From: Thalassomonas haliotis
GTDB taxonomy: Bacteria > Pseudomonadota > Gammaproteobacteria > Enterobacterales > Alteromonadaceae
Assembly (NCBI RefSeq): GCF_028657945.1
Contig: NZ_CP059693.1
Coordinates: 1,922,001 to 1,986,000 of the forward strand
Direction of reading: 5' to 3'
Length of the DNA stretch: 64,000 bases
Positions 53,477 through 62,907 of the stretch are shown here, piece after piece. Position 1 is the stretch's first letter, and every line of letters begins with the position of its first letter. The position numbers were made by a program, and so were the translations under genes. Below the pieces are notes generated by a model. That model was not told where the DNA came from and made no database searches. It saw only the letters and a list, made by a program, of their open reading frames with translations.

Positions 53477-53640
53477 TCCCGCCAAGTCTCTGACGGTACA
53501 GGTTCTGCTGTGCCGTCCACCTTTGTTATTACCACGCTGTTCAGCTACTGAAAATTTTCATTTCTTATGCATGGCTTACCGAAAGCATAAGCTGGAGGTG
53601 TGTGTTCCGTTAAGGTTTGAAAGTTTATTGCTGCAGATAA

Positions 53641-53679
53641 ATTTCAGGGAGATATCTGTCGATATCTCCCTGAAATAAA
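53641..53679. terminator. Bidirectional terminator between aminotransferase and PEP-CTERM genes
   Basis: ATTTCAGGGAGATATC / GATATCTCCCTGAAAT form a perfect 16-bp stem (53641-53656 and 53661-53676) with a TGTC loop between convergent genes. The short TTTAT tail is on the minus strand. Confidence 0.78.
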
Positions 53680-53713
53680 AGAAGGGTAAGTGTTTTTGTT
53701 GTTTATCGGCGGC

Positions 53714-54589
53714 TTATAAAACAGCCGGTTGCATTTTCTGGCTGCCTATTTTACGGCGGGCAACAATACCACCCAGGCCCAATAACAATAACAATAAGGT
53801 TTCCGGCTCTGGCACATCAACCGGGCCATCGCCGTTGATGGACACTAAACCTTCAATAATATCGTTTGCACATGACATTGCCCAGCGAAAGGCGATTTGA
53901 TTGGCGGTAGCCAGTGCGGTGCCGGCAACATCAAACTCAAAACTGATCAGGTTATAGCTGATGCCGTTCATGCTATAAACGTTATCTGTGGTGTTCCAGT
54001 TGCTCCAGCCGCTATGTATATTGTCATAGGCGTGATACTGGCGGCGGTTATAATAGGAACTGGCGTTTAGGGAAACCGCTTGATCTGCTCTGGAGCGGTT
54101 ACCGTGATTTTCACTGGATGTTCTCAGATCGTCTTGATCAAAACCCGAGACCAATCGTCCTCTGCCGGAAGTGTCGTCTCTGTCATTATATCTATCGTCA
54201 TGGGTTCCGGACCAGTCTCTGATGGTGTAGGCATAATTCCAGTCGGTGCCGGTATTGCTGCTACTGCTGTCGGAATATCTGTCGTTTGGCGCAGGGTTCC
54301 AGGGGTTGGCATCCGGGTTTGAGGGGTCTGCCGACATAAAGAGGTCACCCATCTGGTAGTTATCATTGCCTGAAAAGGCGGTATAAATACCGACGCTCAT
54401 GGTGGTGCCTGTGCGGCTGACTACCATTTGGTCAATATCAAACTGGGATTCCCCCCCATAGACGTCGCTGCCGTAACCGGCGCCGACATAATTATCCATG
54501 ATGCTGGTTGCCGGAATATCGGCGGCAACCGCGGCAACACTGGTAAATGTTATGGATAATGCCGTTATCCACTTGCTTATTTTTTTCAT
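53714..54589 (-). CDS. PEP-CTERM sorted secreted protein
   Basis: Read from the ATG at 54589 (TGAGGG six bases ahead), this 291-residue protein has a signal peptide (WITALSITFTSVAAVAA). A Ser/Asn/Asp/Tyr-rich body follows (NDRYSDSSSSNTGTDWNYAYTIRDWSG and similar), and the C-terminal sorting signal VPEPETLLLLLLGLGGIVARRK ends the protein. That is the exosortase recognition motif PEP, a hydrophobic helix and an Arg pair. A longer frame reaches 54703 but its extra 38 residues are not signal-like. The body has two Cys and resembles choice-of-anchor-type domains; function is unknown. A C7 run at 54451-54457 lies in the frame. TATAAT on this strand (54713-54718) may be the -10. Confidence 0.85.
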   Translation of the reverse strand: MKKISKWITALSITFTSVAAVAADIPATSIMDNYVGAGYGSDVYGGESQFDIDQMVVSRTGTTMSVGIYTAFSGNDNYQMGDLFMSADPSNPDANPWNPAPNDRYSDSSSSNTGTDWNYAYTIRDWSGTHDDRYNDRDDTSGRGRLVSGFDQDDLRTSSENHGNRSRADQAVSLNASSYYNRRQYHAYDNIHSGWSNWNTTDNVYSMNGISYNLISFEFDVAGTALATANQIAFRWAMSCANDIIEGLVSINGDGPVDVPEPETLLLLLLGLGGIVARRKIGSQKMQPAVL

Positions 54590-54968
54590 CGTCACCCTCA
54601 CTAAACTACTGCGCCCTTCATTGACGTAATTATGAACACCAGTGTATGAAAATTTGCGCCAGAAACTGCGGCTAACATCAGCCATTGACAAAAAAGCACA
54701 CACTTAGCTTTCATTATACAAAAAACAGACCAAAATTGGAAACTTAAATGTTAACGGGGTTTTAGCCGGGGACTTGTATCAAGCAGGTAAAAACTGTCAT
54801 TTATTTGTAAAAGAAACAGACAGGCAGATAACGGTAAGATCACAAGCTGCTTTTAATGGGACATTGCCTGCCGGGATAAGTTATTTCACTTAACGGCTAA
54901 AATATTCTACCATAGCGCTAATTTGTCGCTTTTTCATGTTGTCTTTATTGATGCAAGAACTTTCACCT

Positions 54969-57797
54969 ATGGCTAAACACCAGTTAAAAAAAATTCAATC
55001 TATATTTCTGACACTTATCCTGGGCTGTTTGGCCAGTGCCAAGGTATTGGCGTTTACTTTCCAGGAAGCGAACCAGGCTTATGAAGATGCTTTGCGCAGT
55101 TTTGCCCAATCGGATTTAAGCGCGGCAGTGGTTTTTTTGAAAAATTCGTTAAAGAACAATCCCAGCCATCTGCCTTCGAAGATATTGATGGCGGAGATTT
55201 TAATCGCCCAGGGGGACGGTGCGGCCGCAGAAATTGAATTAACCTATGCCCTGAAAAATGGCGCCGATGAAAAGCGTATTCTACCTCTGCTGCTCGAAGC
55301 CCAGTTATTGCAAAAAAAATATGAACAGGTGGTGGCCAGCAATTTTCCTCCCGGCAGCAATGGCCGGTTAAAAAGCCAAATTGCCATGCTCAAAGGCCGG
55401 GCATTTGTTGCACAAAAAAAATATGTCAGGGCGGAGCAGCTTTTTCGCCAGGCCCTGGTTTATAACGGCAATAATGTGCTGGCAATCTTAGGGCGGGCAC
55501 AGGTTGCCTTGTTACGTGAAAATCTTAGACAGGCGCGAGCTTATACCGAACAGGCATTAGCAAAAGATGCGACCAATACCAACGGCCTGTTAATGCTGGC
55601 CAATATTGAACAAATGCAGGGCAATAAAGAAGCTGCACTGACTAAAACCAATGAGATCATCGCCCTTAACCGGGAGAATTTTCCTGCGTTACTTATGCGT
55701 GCCGGTTTGTTGATTGATAAAGGTCAGTATCAGGCGGCGTTACTCGATGTTAGCGTGATCCTCAAGCAAATTCCCAATGAGCCCAGGGCGAATTACCTCA
55801 AGGCCATTACCAATATTGCGCTAGGCAATAAAGCCGAGTCCGATGCTACTATCGAACACCTTAATACCGTATTAACCGGGGTGCCGGATGAAGTGATGCA
55901 GGCAAACCCGGTTTATTATTATCTGGCCGGGGTGATAAGTTTTGGTCAGGGGGAGTATTTGCAGGCCCAGGATGCGCTGCGTAAATATTTTGATATCAAT
56001 AAAGAAGATACCCGGGCATTAAAATTGCTGGCCAGAACCGAGTTCAGGTTAAATGAACCCTTTGCCGCCAAAAGTTACCTGGTCAAAGCCCGTTTAATTA
56101 ATCCGGATGATGTTGAAATCTGGAGCCTGCTTGGCCGTGCCTATATGGCGACCGGGGCAAGGGAAAAAGCCGAGCGCTATTTCCTCGATGTTATCCGGGC
56201 CTTGCCCCGTGAAAGTGCTGTTCATCTCGATATCGCCAGATTATACCTGAGCACGGGACAGGCGGATAAGGCGATTGCTTCTTTGAAACAGGCCGAGCAC
56301 CTGACAACGGCACAAACCGACAGGGGGGATTTATATTTGTTATTCACCCGGGCCTACCAGGAGAATAACCAGATAGGGATGGCGCTTGATAATGTCGATA
56401 AGGTTATTGCCCTGCGCGGACAAGACAGTTTTTTATATCAGTTAAAGGGCAGCTTGCTCGGTCAGAACGGCGAGCATGAACAAGCCCGCTTAGCCTTTGA
56501 GCAGGCGCTAACATTTGATGCCGGCAATTATCAGGCGGTGCTGCACCTTGCCCGCATGGATATGCTCTCGGGCAATATCAAACAGTCTAATAAACGTCTG
56601 CACCAGTTTATAGAGCAAAACCCCGCCAATACCGAGCTGATGCTGGAATTAGGACAAAACTATTTACGTCTTAACGAGCCGGCAAATGCCTTAACCTGGT
56701 TTGAAAAGGCCTATGCCCAGGATAGAAGCAATAATAGAGCTTTGATCCAGCTGGTTCATTACCACAGCAAGCTAAACGACATCACACAAGCCCTGGCGCT
56801 GGTGGAAGATTATCTGAAGCGGTTCAATAAAGATGGTGAAATTCTGCTAATCGCCGCCGATCTTTATTTAAAAGATAAGCAAAACGATAAAGCATTACAG
56901 GCTCACCAGCTGGCGGTAAAACATAGCCAGGAAAAAGCGGCTGCTTTACTGGCCCTGGCTCGAACCCAGATTTTGTTTGGCGAGGATGATAACGCGATAA
57001 CTTCACTGGAAAAAGCCATTGTCAGGGACAATCGCTTTATTCGGGCTTACTTGCAGCTGGTTGATATTTATCATTCCCGGCAAGACTTTGATAATGCCAT
57101 GGCGACTATCGGCCAGCTGGAAAAAGTGGTGCCGGACAGTCAGTTAACCATAGTGTTAAGGGGAGATACATACCGCCTCAACCGTCAATATGCCCTGGCC
57201 GTTGATGCCTATAATCAAGCATTAAAAATCAAACCGTCACAGCAGGCGACCCTGGGCTTATACCGGGTATACCAGGCGAAGGAGCAACACCAGCAAGCGC
57301 TTGACCTGTTAGAGGCAAGGCTCAAAAGCCACCCGGATGATTTGCTCAGCGCTATAGCTCTGGCGGACAGCTACAAAGCCCGGGGCGAGTTGAAAAAAGC
57401 CGGGGACTTCTATGAGAGCCTGATCGCACGTTTCCCGAATGCGCCGGTATTATTTAATAATGCCGCTGCCGTCTATTTATTACTCGGTAATTTTGATAAA
57501 GCGGCGGAATATGCCGAAGCTGCCCATGCCCGCTTGCCGGATAATGTTGCCATTATAGATACCAAAGCCTGGGTAGAGACCTTGCGGGGAAATTATCAGC
57601 AGGCGCTGCCATTATACCGCCAGGCGTTGGCGCTTGATGTTGATAATATGGAAGTGCAGTATCACCTGGCTTTTACCTTAAATAAAATGGGCCGCACCGG
57701 TGAAGCGATAAAATATTTGCAAGAGTTGCTTGCCAGTGAGCAAACTTTTACCGAGAAAGAAGAGGCGCAAGCGCTTTTAAAAACATTACAGCCTTAA
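54969..57797 (+). CDS. prsT: PEP-CTERM system TPR-repeat protein PrsT
   Basis: This 942-residue secreted protein has a signal peptide (IFLTLILGCLASAKVLAF) and then about 22 tetratricopeptide repeats throughout (ANYLKAITNIALGNKAES, SLLGRAYMATGAREKAERYF and similar). Length, full-length TPR composition and the adjacent PEP-CTERM gene fit PrsT, a component found with exosortase systems and proposed to assist exopolysaccharide-linked protein sorting. No lipobox is seen here, although the family is often called a lipoprotein. I chose the ATG at 54969 because the signal peptide follows it directly; upstream in-frame starts at 54936 and 54951 are possible. Exosortase, PrsK and PrsR are not in the window. 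Confidence 0.78.
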   Translation: MAKHQLKKIQSIFLTLILGCLASAKVLAFTFQEANQAYEDALRSFAQSDLSAAVVFLKNSLKNNPSHLPSKILMAEILIAQGDGAAAEIELTYALKNGADEKRILPLLLEAQLLQKKYEQVVASNFPPGSNGRLKSQIAMLKGRAFVAQKKYVRAEQLFRQALVYNGNNVLAILGRAQVALLRENLRQARAYTEQALAKDATNTNGLLMLANIEQMQGNKEAALTKTNEIIALNRENFPALLMRAGLLIDKGQYQAALLDVSVILKQIPNEPRANYLKAITNIALGNKAESDATIEHLNTVLTGVPDEVMQANPVYYYLAGVISFGQGEYLQAQDALRKYFDINKEDTRALKLLARTEFRLNEPFAAKSYLVKARLINPDDVEIWSLLGRAYMATGAREKAERYFLDVIRALPRESAVHLDIARLYLSTGQADKAIASLKQAEHLTTAQTDRGDLYLLFTRAYQENNQIGMALDNVDKVIALRGQDSFLYQLKGSLLGQNGEHEQARLAFEQALTFDAGNYQAVLHLARMDMLSGNIKQSNKRLHQFIEQNPANTELMLELGQNYLRLNEPANALTWFEKAYAQDRSNNRALIQLVHYHSKLNDITQALALVEDYLKRFNKDGEILLIAADLYLKDKQNDKALQAHQLAVKHSQEKAAALLALARTQILFGEDDNAITSLEKAIVRDNRFIRAYLQLVDIYHSRQDFDNAMATIGQLEKVVPDSQLTIVLRGDTYRLNRQYALAVDAYNQALKIKPSQQATLGLYRVYQAKEQHQQALDLLEARLKSHPDDLLSAIALADSYKARGELKKAGDFYESLIARFPNAPVLFNNAAAVYLLLGNFDKAAEYAEAAHARLPDNVAIIDTKAWVETLRGNYQQALPLYRQALALDVDNMEVQYHLAFTLNKMGRTGEAIKYLQELLASEQTFTEKEEAQALLKTLQP

Positions 57798-57999
57798 TCT
57801 CTGGTAAATAAACCCTTGTAAAGGATGTCTGCTAAAAAAGAAAGCCTGAGCAGGTCGCGGCGATCATATTTTGCGGCCCTGCCAGCAGGGAAAGTTCCGG
57901 TTATCACCGATTTTCTTGCGCCAGATCAACTTTTTCCATGCCGGCTTTCGCTATGATAACCGCCAGTGAAGTCCTCTTGATAAATAAGGTACTAGCATC

Positions 58000-58164
58000 A
58001 TGAACTTAAATCAGCAATTGCGCAGTCAAAGTGAAAAAAACTTTACCGTACAATCTATGCCGTTACTTGACAGTGCTGATGATGGTAAGCTTGTAAATAT
58101 CATGAAAAAAATCGTTGTGAAAGATTCTCTTCGCCAGGGTGAAACCCTGATCTATACCTCATAA
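58000..58164 (+). CDS. Small ORF of 54 residues, function unknown
   Basis: The frame MNLNQQLRSQSEKNFTV...YTS has an AAGG about ten bases before its ATG and a hairpin downstream. Residue composition is protein-like, with mixed charges and an MKKIVVKDSLRQGETLIY stretch. No signal peptide, Cys or membrane segment is present. I do not recognise it, and it could be a chance frame. Confidence 0.42.
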   Translation: MNLNQQLRSQSEKNFTVQSMPLLDSADDGKLVNIMKKIVVKDSLRQGETLIYTS

Positions 58165-58193
58165 CCTTTTATCCTGTTGGTTTTATTTTTATT

Positions 58194-58225
58194 CGCCTCC
58201 TGTTCTCTTCGGGAGGTGCTTTTGC
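58194..58225 (+). terminator. Short hairpin after the small ORF
   Basis: CGCCTCC / GGAGGTG pair with one G-U around a loop of ~11 bases, followed by CTTTTG. This is a weak but plausible terminator 30 bp past the stop at 58164. Confidence 0.45.
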
Positions 58226-58393
58226 ATGTCTCTTTAAGCTTTTCTGTGAGCAAAAAAATCGCTGATTTTATATTTAATGTTAAATATTGCTTGAACACAG
58301 GTTAATTTTTGTTTTTTTCTTTTTATTATTCTTAGTACAATGCCCCGCTAATGCCGACTTTATTTCTTGGACAAACGGAGCTGGGTTTCAATC

Positions 58394-60877
58394 ATGCGCA
58401 TGCTGGCAATAAAAATAACAAAAATATTTCTTTCACTTTTCTTGACGATATATTGCCTGATCTGGTTGTTATCACCTGTAGCGAGTCGGTATTTTATTAA
58501 CGATATACTGGCGCCGCAAAAACTGGTGTTATCGGATGAAAGCAGCATACGCTACAATCCGTTTTTGTCTAAACTGAGTCTCAAAAACTTAACTCTTTCC
58601 CCGGCGGCTGACCGGGAAAAAGCGCTATTTCGCCTGGACAGTTTAGTGGTTCGCATCCGCCTGTATCAGCTTTTGTTTGACCGGCTCCATATTAACGAAT
58701 TTAATCTCGACGGCCTTTTTCTTGATATCAGGCAAAGTGAAAACAAGCTTGAAGTGGCCGGATTCACCTTACCCCGGGCAAGTGACAAGCCAGCAGAAGA
58801 TGTAGCGCAAGAACAGGAACCGACGCAGGACTTCCCTTATACCCTGGTACTGCCTGCACTTAAGGTGACTAATTCCTCACTGGCCTTTAGCCTGCCCCAG
58901 GGACAGCATGAGTTTGCCATCGACAACCTGGTTATTTCTGATGTCGAGGCCACGGCCAGCCGACAGGATTTTTCGGTTTCCCTTAGCAGCAAGCTTGATC
59001 AGGCGCCTTTTAGCCTGGCACTTGACGGGCTGGTCAGCAAACAAGCGCCTGGTACCGATACCAGCACGGGTGCCAAAACCCAGGCCAGAACCCAGGCCAA
59101 AATAAGCGCTGAACTTGAACTTGAAGGCTTTGATTTAACACACCTGGCGGCATTTATGCCGAAGGAGTTTTCCCTGCATTCGGGTTTGTTGAGTTACCGG
59201 ACCGGATTACAACTGGTCAGCACTGAAGAAAATCAGCTGCAACTTGACTTTAAAGACATGGCTTTAGATCTCACCGGACTGCATCTGGAACAGGCACAAA
59301 CCCAAAGCCATGTCACCCTGTCTGAAAAAGCCCTGATAAGCAAAGCGCTGACTCTGCAACTGGCATTGGATAATGGCCAAGCGCCACTGACCCTGCTTAA
59401 TGGCGATGCCGGCTTGACGCTAGCGGATGCCAAGCTTTATCACCGGCAAGAGCAGGCACAACTGCTGGCTTTTGAAAGTTTGAAGCTGGAGAATCTTTTA
59501 CTGGCGATCACAGACAACAAACCACAAGTGAAACTTGAGCAAGTCTTGCTGACCGGGGCGAGTTTTTCAGATTTTACCGACAATGAGCTGCCGCCCCTTG
59601 CCAGGATCAGTTCTTTTGCGGTACAGGACATTAATGCTTCTGCTTCAGGCGTAAGCATAAATAAGGTGAGATTGGGCAATTTTGATCTGGACGTTTCTCT
59701 TGATAAAGATAAACAAGTTGAGAACCTGGTGCAGCTAAGCGGCGAGCAGGGCAGTGAAGAGGTTTCAGAGCCTGGACAGGAGGCGCAGGCACAAGCACAA
59801 GCACAGGAAAGTACCGAAACAAACCAAGATACGCCTCCTGAACAACGCTTTTCCCTGGTACTTAATGAATTTGTCCTGGAGCAGGACAGCCATATCCGTT
59901 TTCTCGATCGCAGCGTTACCCCGGCATATAAACGGGATTTTATCATCAGCACCTTAAGGGCGGGACCGGTCAATAACCAGCAGCCAGAAATAAAAACCGC
60001 CTTTGCGTTAAAAGGCAAAAGTAATGAGTATGCCAAGTTTGACTTATCCGGTTATGCCAGCCCGTTTTTAGCCGAGCCGGTTTATGCCGTCAGCGGCGGT
60101 GTTAAAGAGATCAGTTTGCCGGGCATTTCCGCTTATATTAAAAATGCCCTGCAACACGAGTTACAAAGCGGCCAGCTGGACTTGGCACTGGAGCTGAATC
60201 TAACCGGTGAGGAAATCGACGGCCATACCGATATCATGCTGCGCGGAGTCGAGCTGACCTCGGCCGATGACCACCAGGTAGACAGTTTAAAAGACCAAAC
60301 CGCGATCCCTTTTAATGTCGCCCTGGGCATGCTTAAAGACAGTGATGGCAATGTTGAGCTGGATATCCCCTTATCCGGCAATATCAGCGATCCCTCCTTT
60401 GGTTTTACCGGCTTTTTAACACTACTGACAAAACAGGCGGTGATGTCGGCCACCAAAGAGTATTTGATGACCACTTTTGTGCCATATGCCAATGTGGTTT
60501 CCATTACTTTATCTGCCGGGGAATACCTGTTAAAAGTCCGTTTCAACGATTTGCTGTTATCCCCCGGGGTAAGCGAGTTTGTCCAGGACAATATCGCCTT
60601 TATAAATGAATTTTCCGCTCTGATGAAAGATAAGCCCGATACCCAGGTCACCTTATGCGCCGTTGCCACCGCACAGGATATCGGCTTACCGGTGGGCACC
60701 GAAGAGCTTACCGACATAGAGATCGAGTCGTTAAATGAACTGTCATTAAAACGCTTAAATCATTTTAAAAGTTATATGGTAGAGCAGGAGCAAATAGACT
60801 CCAGCCGCTTATTGCTGTGTAACCCGCAAGTGGATTTGTCGGCTGAAGCACAGCCGAGGATCACTTTCGCCACCTGA
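58394..60877 (+). CDS. DUF748 (AsmA-like) inner-membrane protein
   Basis: This 827-residue protein has a single N-terminal membrane anchor (IFLSLFLTIYCLIWLLSP) and a long periplasmic beta-rich region. YFINDILAPQKLVLSDESSIRYNPFLSKLSLKNLTL, LDSLVVRIRLYQLLFDRLHINEFNLDGL and VKEISLPGISAYI are typical of DUF748. The C-terminus (VTLCAVATAQDIGLPVGTEEL...SLKRLNHFKSYMVEQ) resembles an OmpA-like peptidoglycan-binding fold. AsmA-like proteins are implicated in phospholipid transport between membranes. A low-complexity AQAQAQ stretch lies near residue 465. I chose the ATG at 58394; the TTG at 58367 is an alternative that would add nine residues. Confidence 0.82.
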   Translation: MRMLAIKITKIFLSLFLTIYCLIWLLSPVASRYFINDILAPQKLVLSDESSIRYNPFLSKLSLKNLTLSPAADREKALFRLDSLVVRIRLYQLLFDRLHINEFNLDGLFLDIRQSENKLEVAGFTLPRASDKPAEDVAQEQEPTQDFPYTLVLPALKVTNSSLAFSLPQGQHEFAIDNLVISDVEATASRQDFSVSLSSKLDQAPFSLALDGLVSKQAPGTDTSTGAKTQARTQAKISAELELEGFDLTHLAAFMPKEFSLHSGLLSYRTGLQLVSTEENQLQLDFKDMALDLTGLHLEQAQTQSHVTLSEKALISKALTLQLALDNGQAPLTLLNGDAGLTLADAKLYHRQEQAQLLAFESLKLENLLLAITDNKPQVKLEQVLLTGASFSDFTDNELPPLARISSFAVQDINASASGVSINKVRLGNFDLDVSLDKDKQVENLVQLSGEQGSEEVSEPGQEAQAQAQAQESTETNQDTPPEQRFSLVLNEFVLEQDSHIRFLDRSVTPAYKRDFIISTLRAGPVNNQQPEIKTAFALKGKSNEYAKFDLSGYASPFLAEPVYAVSGGVKEISLPGISAYIKNALQHELQSGQLDLALELNLTGEEIDGHTDIMLRGVELTSADDHQVDSLKDQTAIPFNVALGMLKDSDGNVELDIPLSGNISDPSFGFTGFLTLLTKQAVMSATKEYLMTTFVPYANVVSITLSAGEYLLKVRFNDLLLSPGVSEFVQDNIAFINEFSALMKDKPDTQVTLCAVATAQDIGLPVGTEELTDIEIESLNELSLKRLNHFKSYMVEQEQIDSSRLLLCNPQVDLSAEAQPRITFAT

Positions 60878-60940
60878 TGCCGGGCAGGGGGGTAACTTAT
60901 GTCTGCCGGCAGCAGTTATCACCCCGCAAGCCAGGCAAAA

Positions 60941-61564
60941 CTAGGCAGAGGCCAGCCAGTTATTAAACAGTGACCAGGCAATCAGCCACATAATAACGGC
61001 GATGGCGATATCTATGCCTTGCTTGACTTTTTTCCTGCCCAGAACCGGAGAAAATTTGGCGGCAAAAACTGACAAGCCATAAAACCAGAGAATGGAAGCC
61101 AACACCAGTCCAAACAGGTACCAGGGTTTCTCAGCCGCAGAAAACTGGCTGCTGACACTGCCTAAAATCACGACAGTATCAAGATAAACATGGGGATTGA
61201 GCAGGGTCACCGCTAATGTGGTCAGGATCACCCCCTTAAACGATTGCAGCTCCCCGTCTTGCTGGTTAACCGTGGTACTGGCCCTGATGGCGGCCTTTAA
61301 CGATAAAGCCCCGTAACCGAGTAAAAATAAGATACCGCCCCAGCTGATCAGGGTAAATAATAAGTCGTTGGCGCCTATCAGTTCACCTCCGCCAAAGACC
61401 CCGAGCATAAATAAGCTGATATCGCAGATAATGCAGATGGTGGCGGCGATCAGGTGATGGTTGCGTTTGATGCCCTGATTGATAATAAAAGAATTTTGCG
61501 CACCAATGGGGATTATCATGCTGGCGCCCAGGCCAAACCCCTGGATAAAAGGTAAAATCGTCAT
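60941..61564 (-). CDS. argO: LysE/ArgO family basic amino acid exporter
   Basis: This 207-residue membrane protein has six hydrophobic segments and the LysE family start ILPFIQGFGLGASMIIPIGAQNSFIINQGI, then HLIAATICIICDISLFMLGVFGGG, GYGALSLKAA and LLNPHVYLDTVVILG. ArgO exports arginine or lysine and is activated by ArgP. The divergent argP gene and the large inverted repeat between them support the pairing. Confidence 0.9.
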   Translation of the reverse strand: MTILPFIQGFGLGASMIIPIGAQNSFIINQGIKRNHHLIAATICIICDISLFMLGVFGGGELIGANDLLFTLISWGGILFLLGYGALSLKAAIRASTTVNQQDGELQSFKGVILTTLAVTLLNPHVYLDTVVILGSVSSQFSAAEKPWYLFGLVLASILWFYGLSVFAAKFSPVLGRKKVKQGIDIAIAVIMWLIAWSLFNNWLASA

Positions 61565-61668
61565 CTGTATGTGTCCTGTTGGTATTTCCTGGTGTTATTT
61601 ACGGGGAGCATTCTCCTTTGAGTTCCCTGTGCTCCCTGCCCTGGATAAAACCAGTGTAATAAATACTG

Positions 61669-61720
61669 GAATATAAATAAAATTAATGATTTTAATGTAT
61701 CATTAATTTTATTTATATTC
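61669..61720. promoter_or_regulatory. 22-bp perfect inverted repeat in the argO-argP intergenic region
   Basis: The arms (61669-61690 and 61699-61720) are exact reverse complements, starting GAATATAAATAAAATTAATG, around an 8-base AT-rich loop. The site lies 105 bp from the argO start and 46 bp from the argP start. It is too long and too AT-rich to be a terminator and is a likely LysR-type (ArgP) operator or an RNA structure in the argP leader. Confidence 0.7.
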
Positions 61721-61765
61721 TGGTGCTTAGCACTAAGATAAAAAAGTATTATCAAGGGGGATCAC

Positions 61766-62677
61766 TTGGCCAGGTTTGATTACAAATTACTCTATGCCCT
61801 GCATACCGTGATGCAGGAGCAAAGTTTTGAAGGGGCAGCATTGAAGCTGCATATTTCACAATCTGCGGTATCGCAACGCATCAAAGCGCTGGAAGAATAT
61901 GTCGCCCAGCCGGTGATTATCCGCGGCCAGCCGATCATAGCAACCGCCGCCGGGCAAAAGTTATTGCGCCACTATCGCCAGGTACAACAACTGGAAAGTG
62001 TGCTTAACGATGAGCTGCTGTTTGATGAAAGCGGGCAAGAGGTGAATATCTCGGTGGCGGTGAATGCCGACAGTGTTGCTACCTGGTTTATCAGTGCGAT
62101 TGCCCCTTTGCTCAAGTCCAGGGCTGTCGCCCTGAACTTAGTGATCCTGGATGAAACCCGCACCACGCAGAAGCTGAAATCGGGTGAGGCCTGCGCCGCT
62201 ATCAGTTCACAGGGCAGGATGTTACCCGGTTACCGGGTGTTTGAATTAGGCAAGGTGAAGTACCTCCTGGTGGCAAGTCCGGCATTTAAGGAAAAGTATT
62301 TTCCCGACGGCATTAAAACAGACAGCTTACAACTTGCCCCCGGGGTTTGTTTTGATGCCAAAGACAATATGCACACCCGGTTTATTGAACAGCATTTTGG
62401 CTTAAGTGCAGACAGTTACCCCCGCCATACCGTGCCTTCCTCTGAAGCCTTTGTTGAGCTGGCGCGCCAGGGCATAGCCTATTGCCTGATCCCCGAGTTG
62501 CAGATTAAACAGGAGCTGGCCGGGGGAGACCTGGTTAATCTGCTGCCGGATAAGGCCCATATCGAAACCTTGTACTGGCATACCTGGGGCCTGGCCGGTG
62601 GTATTTATCGGGAGCTGGCGCAGTTGATCCAAACCCGCGGCAGGGAAATGCTTACTGAAAAATCCATTGAAGTCTAA
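61766..62677 (+). CDS. argP: LysR family regulator ArgP
   Basis: This 303-residue regulator starts at a TTG with AAGGGGG six bases ahead. The LysR helix-turn-helix is at residues ~5-65 (YKLLYALHTVMQEQSFEGAALKLHISQSAVSQRIKALEEYVAQPVIIR), and a ligand-binding domain occupies the rest. The sequence follows E. coli ArgP (IciA), which activates argO with arginine as co-effector and is blocked by lysine. It is divergently placed from argO across the inverted repeat, so it probably regulates both itself and the exporter. Confidence 0.9.
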   Translation: MARFDYKLLYALHTVMQEQSFEGAALKLHISQSAVSQRIKALEEYVAQPVIIRGQPIIATAAGQKLLRHYRQVQQLESVLNDELLFDESGQEVNISVAVNADSVATWFISAIAPLLKSRAVALNLVILDETRTTQKLKSGEACAAISSQGRMLPGYRVFELGKVKYLLVASPAFKEKYFPDGIKTDSLQLAPGVCFDAKDNMHTRFIEQHFGLSADSYPRHTVPSSEAFVELARQGIAYCLIPELQIKQELAGGDLVNLLPDKAHIETLYWHTWGLAGGIYRELAQLIQTRGREMLTEKSIEV

Positions 62678-62872
62678 GTGATTAATCCCGGGCAAATGCT
62701 GACTTAGTTTGTCTTGTAATTAATTTCTTTTCGCTTTCTCAGGTAAAAACAAGTGGAATTACCCAGATTTTGCCGCTTTATTTTGCATATTCAGCGGCTT
62801 TTATACTGGCTTTAATAAAATCTCTTCTTTGGCGACAACTTGATAATTAGAACTCAAATGGTTATTATGGCG

Positions 62873-62892
62873 TTAATTGAACGTTCAATTAA
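62873..62892. promoter_or_regulatory. 20-bp perfect palindrome, candidate BetI operator
   Basis: TTAATTGAACGTTCAATTAA is fully self-complementary and lies directly before the betI coding region (~16 bp from the proposed start). Position and symmetry match the operators used by the TetR family, and BetI is known to repress its own operon. Binding is inferred. Confidence 0.72.
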
Positions 62893-62907
62893 CAAGTAAG
62901 GCCTGAT

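Larger units (their letters stand above)
57798..58366. other. Intergenic region after prsT with one small ORF
   Basis: This is ~570 bp. It contains the 54-codon frame at 58000-58164 and a short stem-loop after it at 58194-58225. The rest is AT-rich with no other frame, repeat or recognised site. Confidence 0.5.

Noticed and set aside
54451-54457. Phase variation through the C7 run in the PEP-CTERM gene
   Set aside because: Seven bases is shorter than tracts usually associated with frequent slippage, so I list it only as a feature detail.
54590-54700. Sigma-54 promoter for the PEP-CTERM gene
   Set aside because: A TGGCGC-like -24 element is present on the minus strand but the GC of the -12 element is missing at the required distance.
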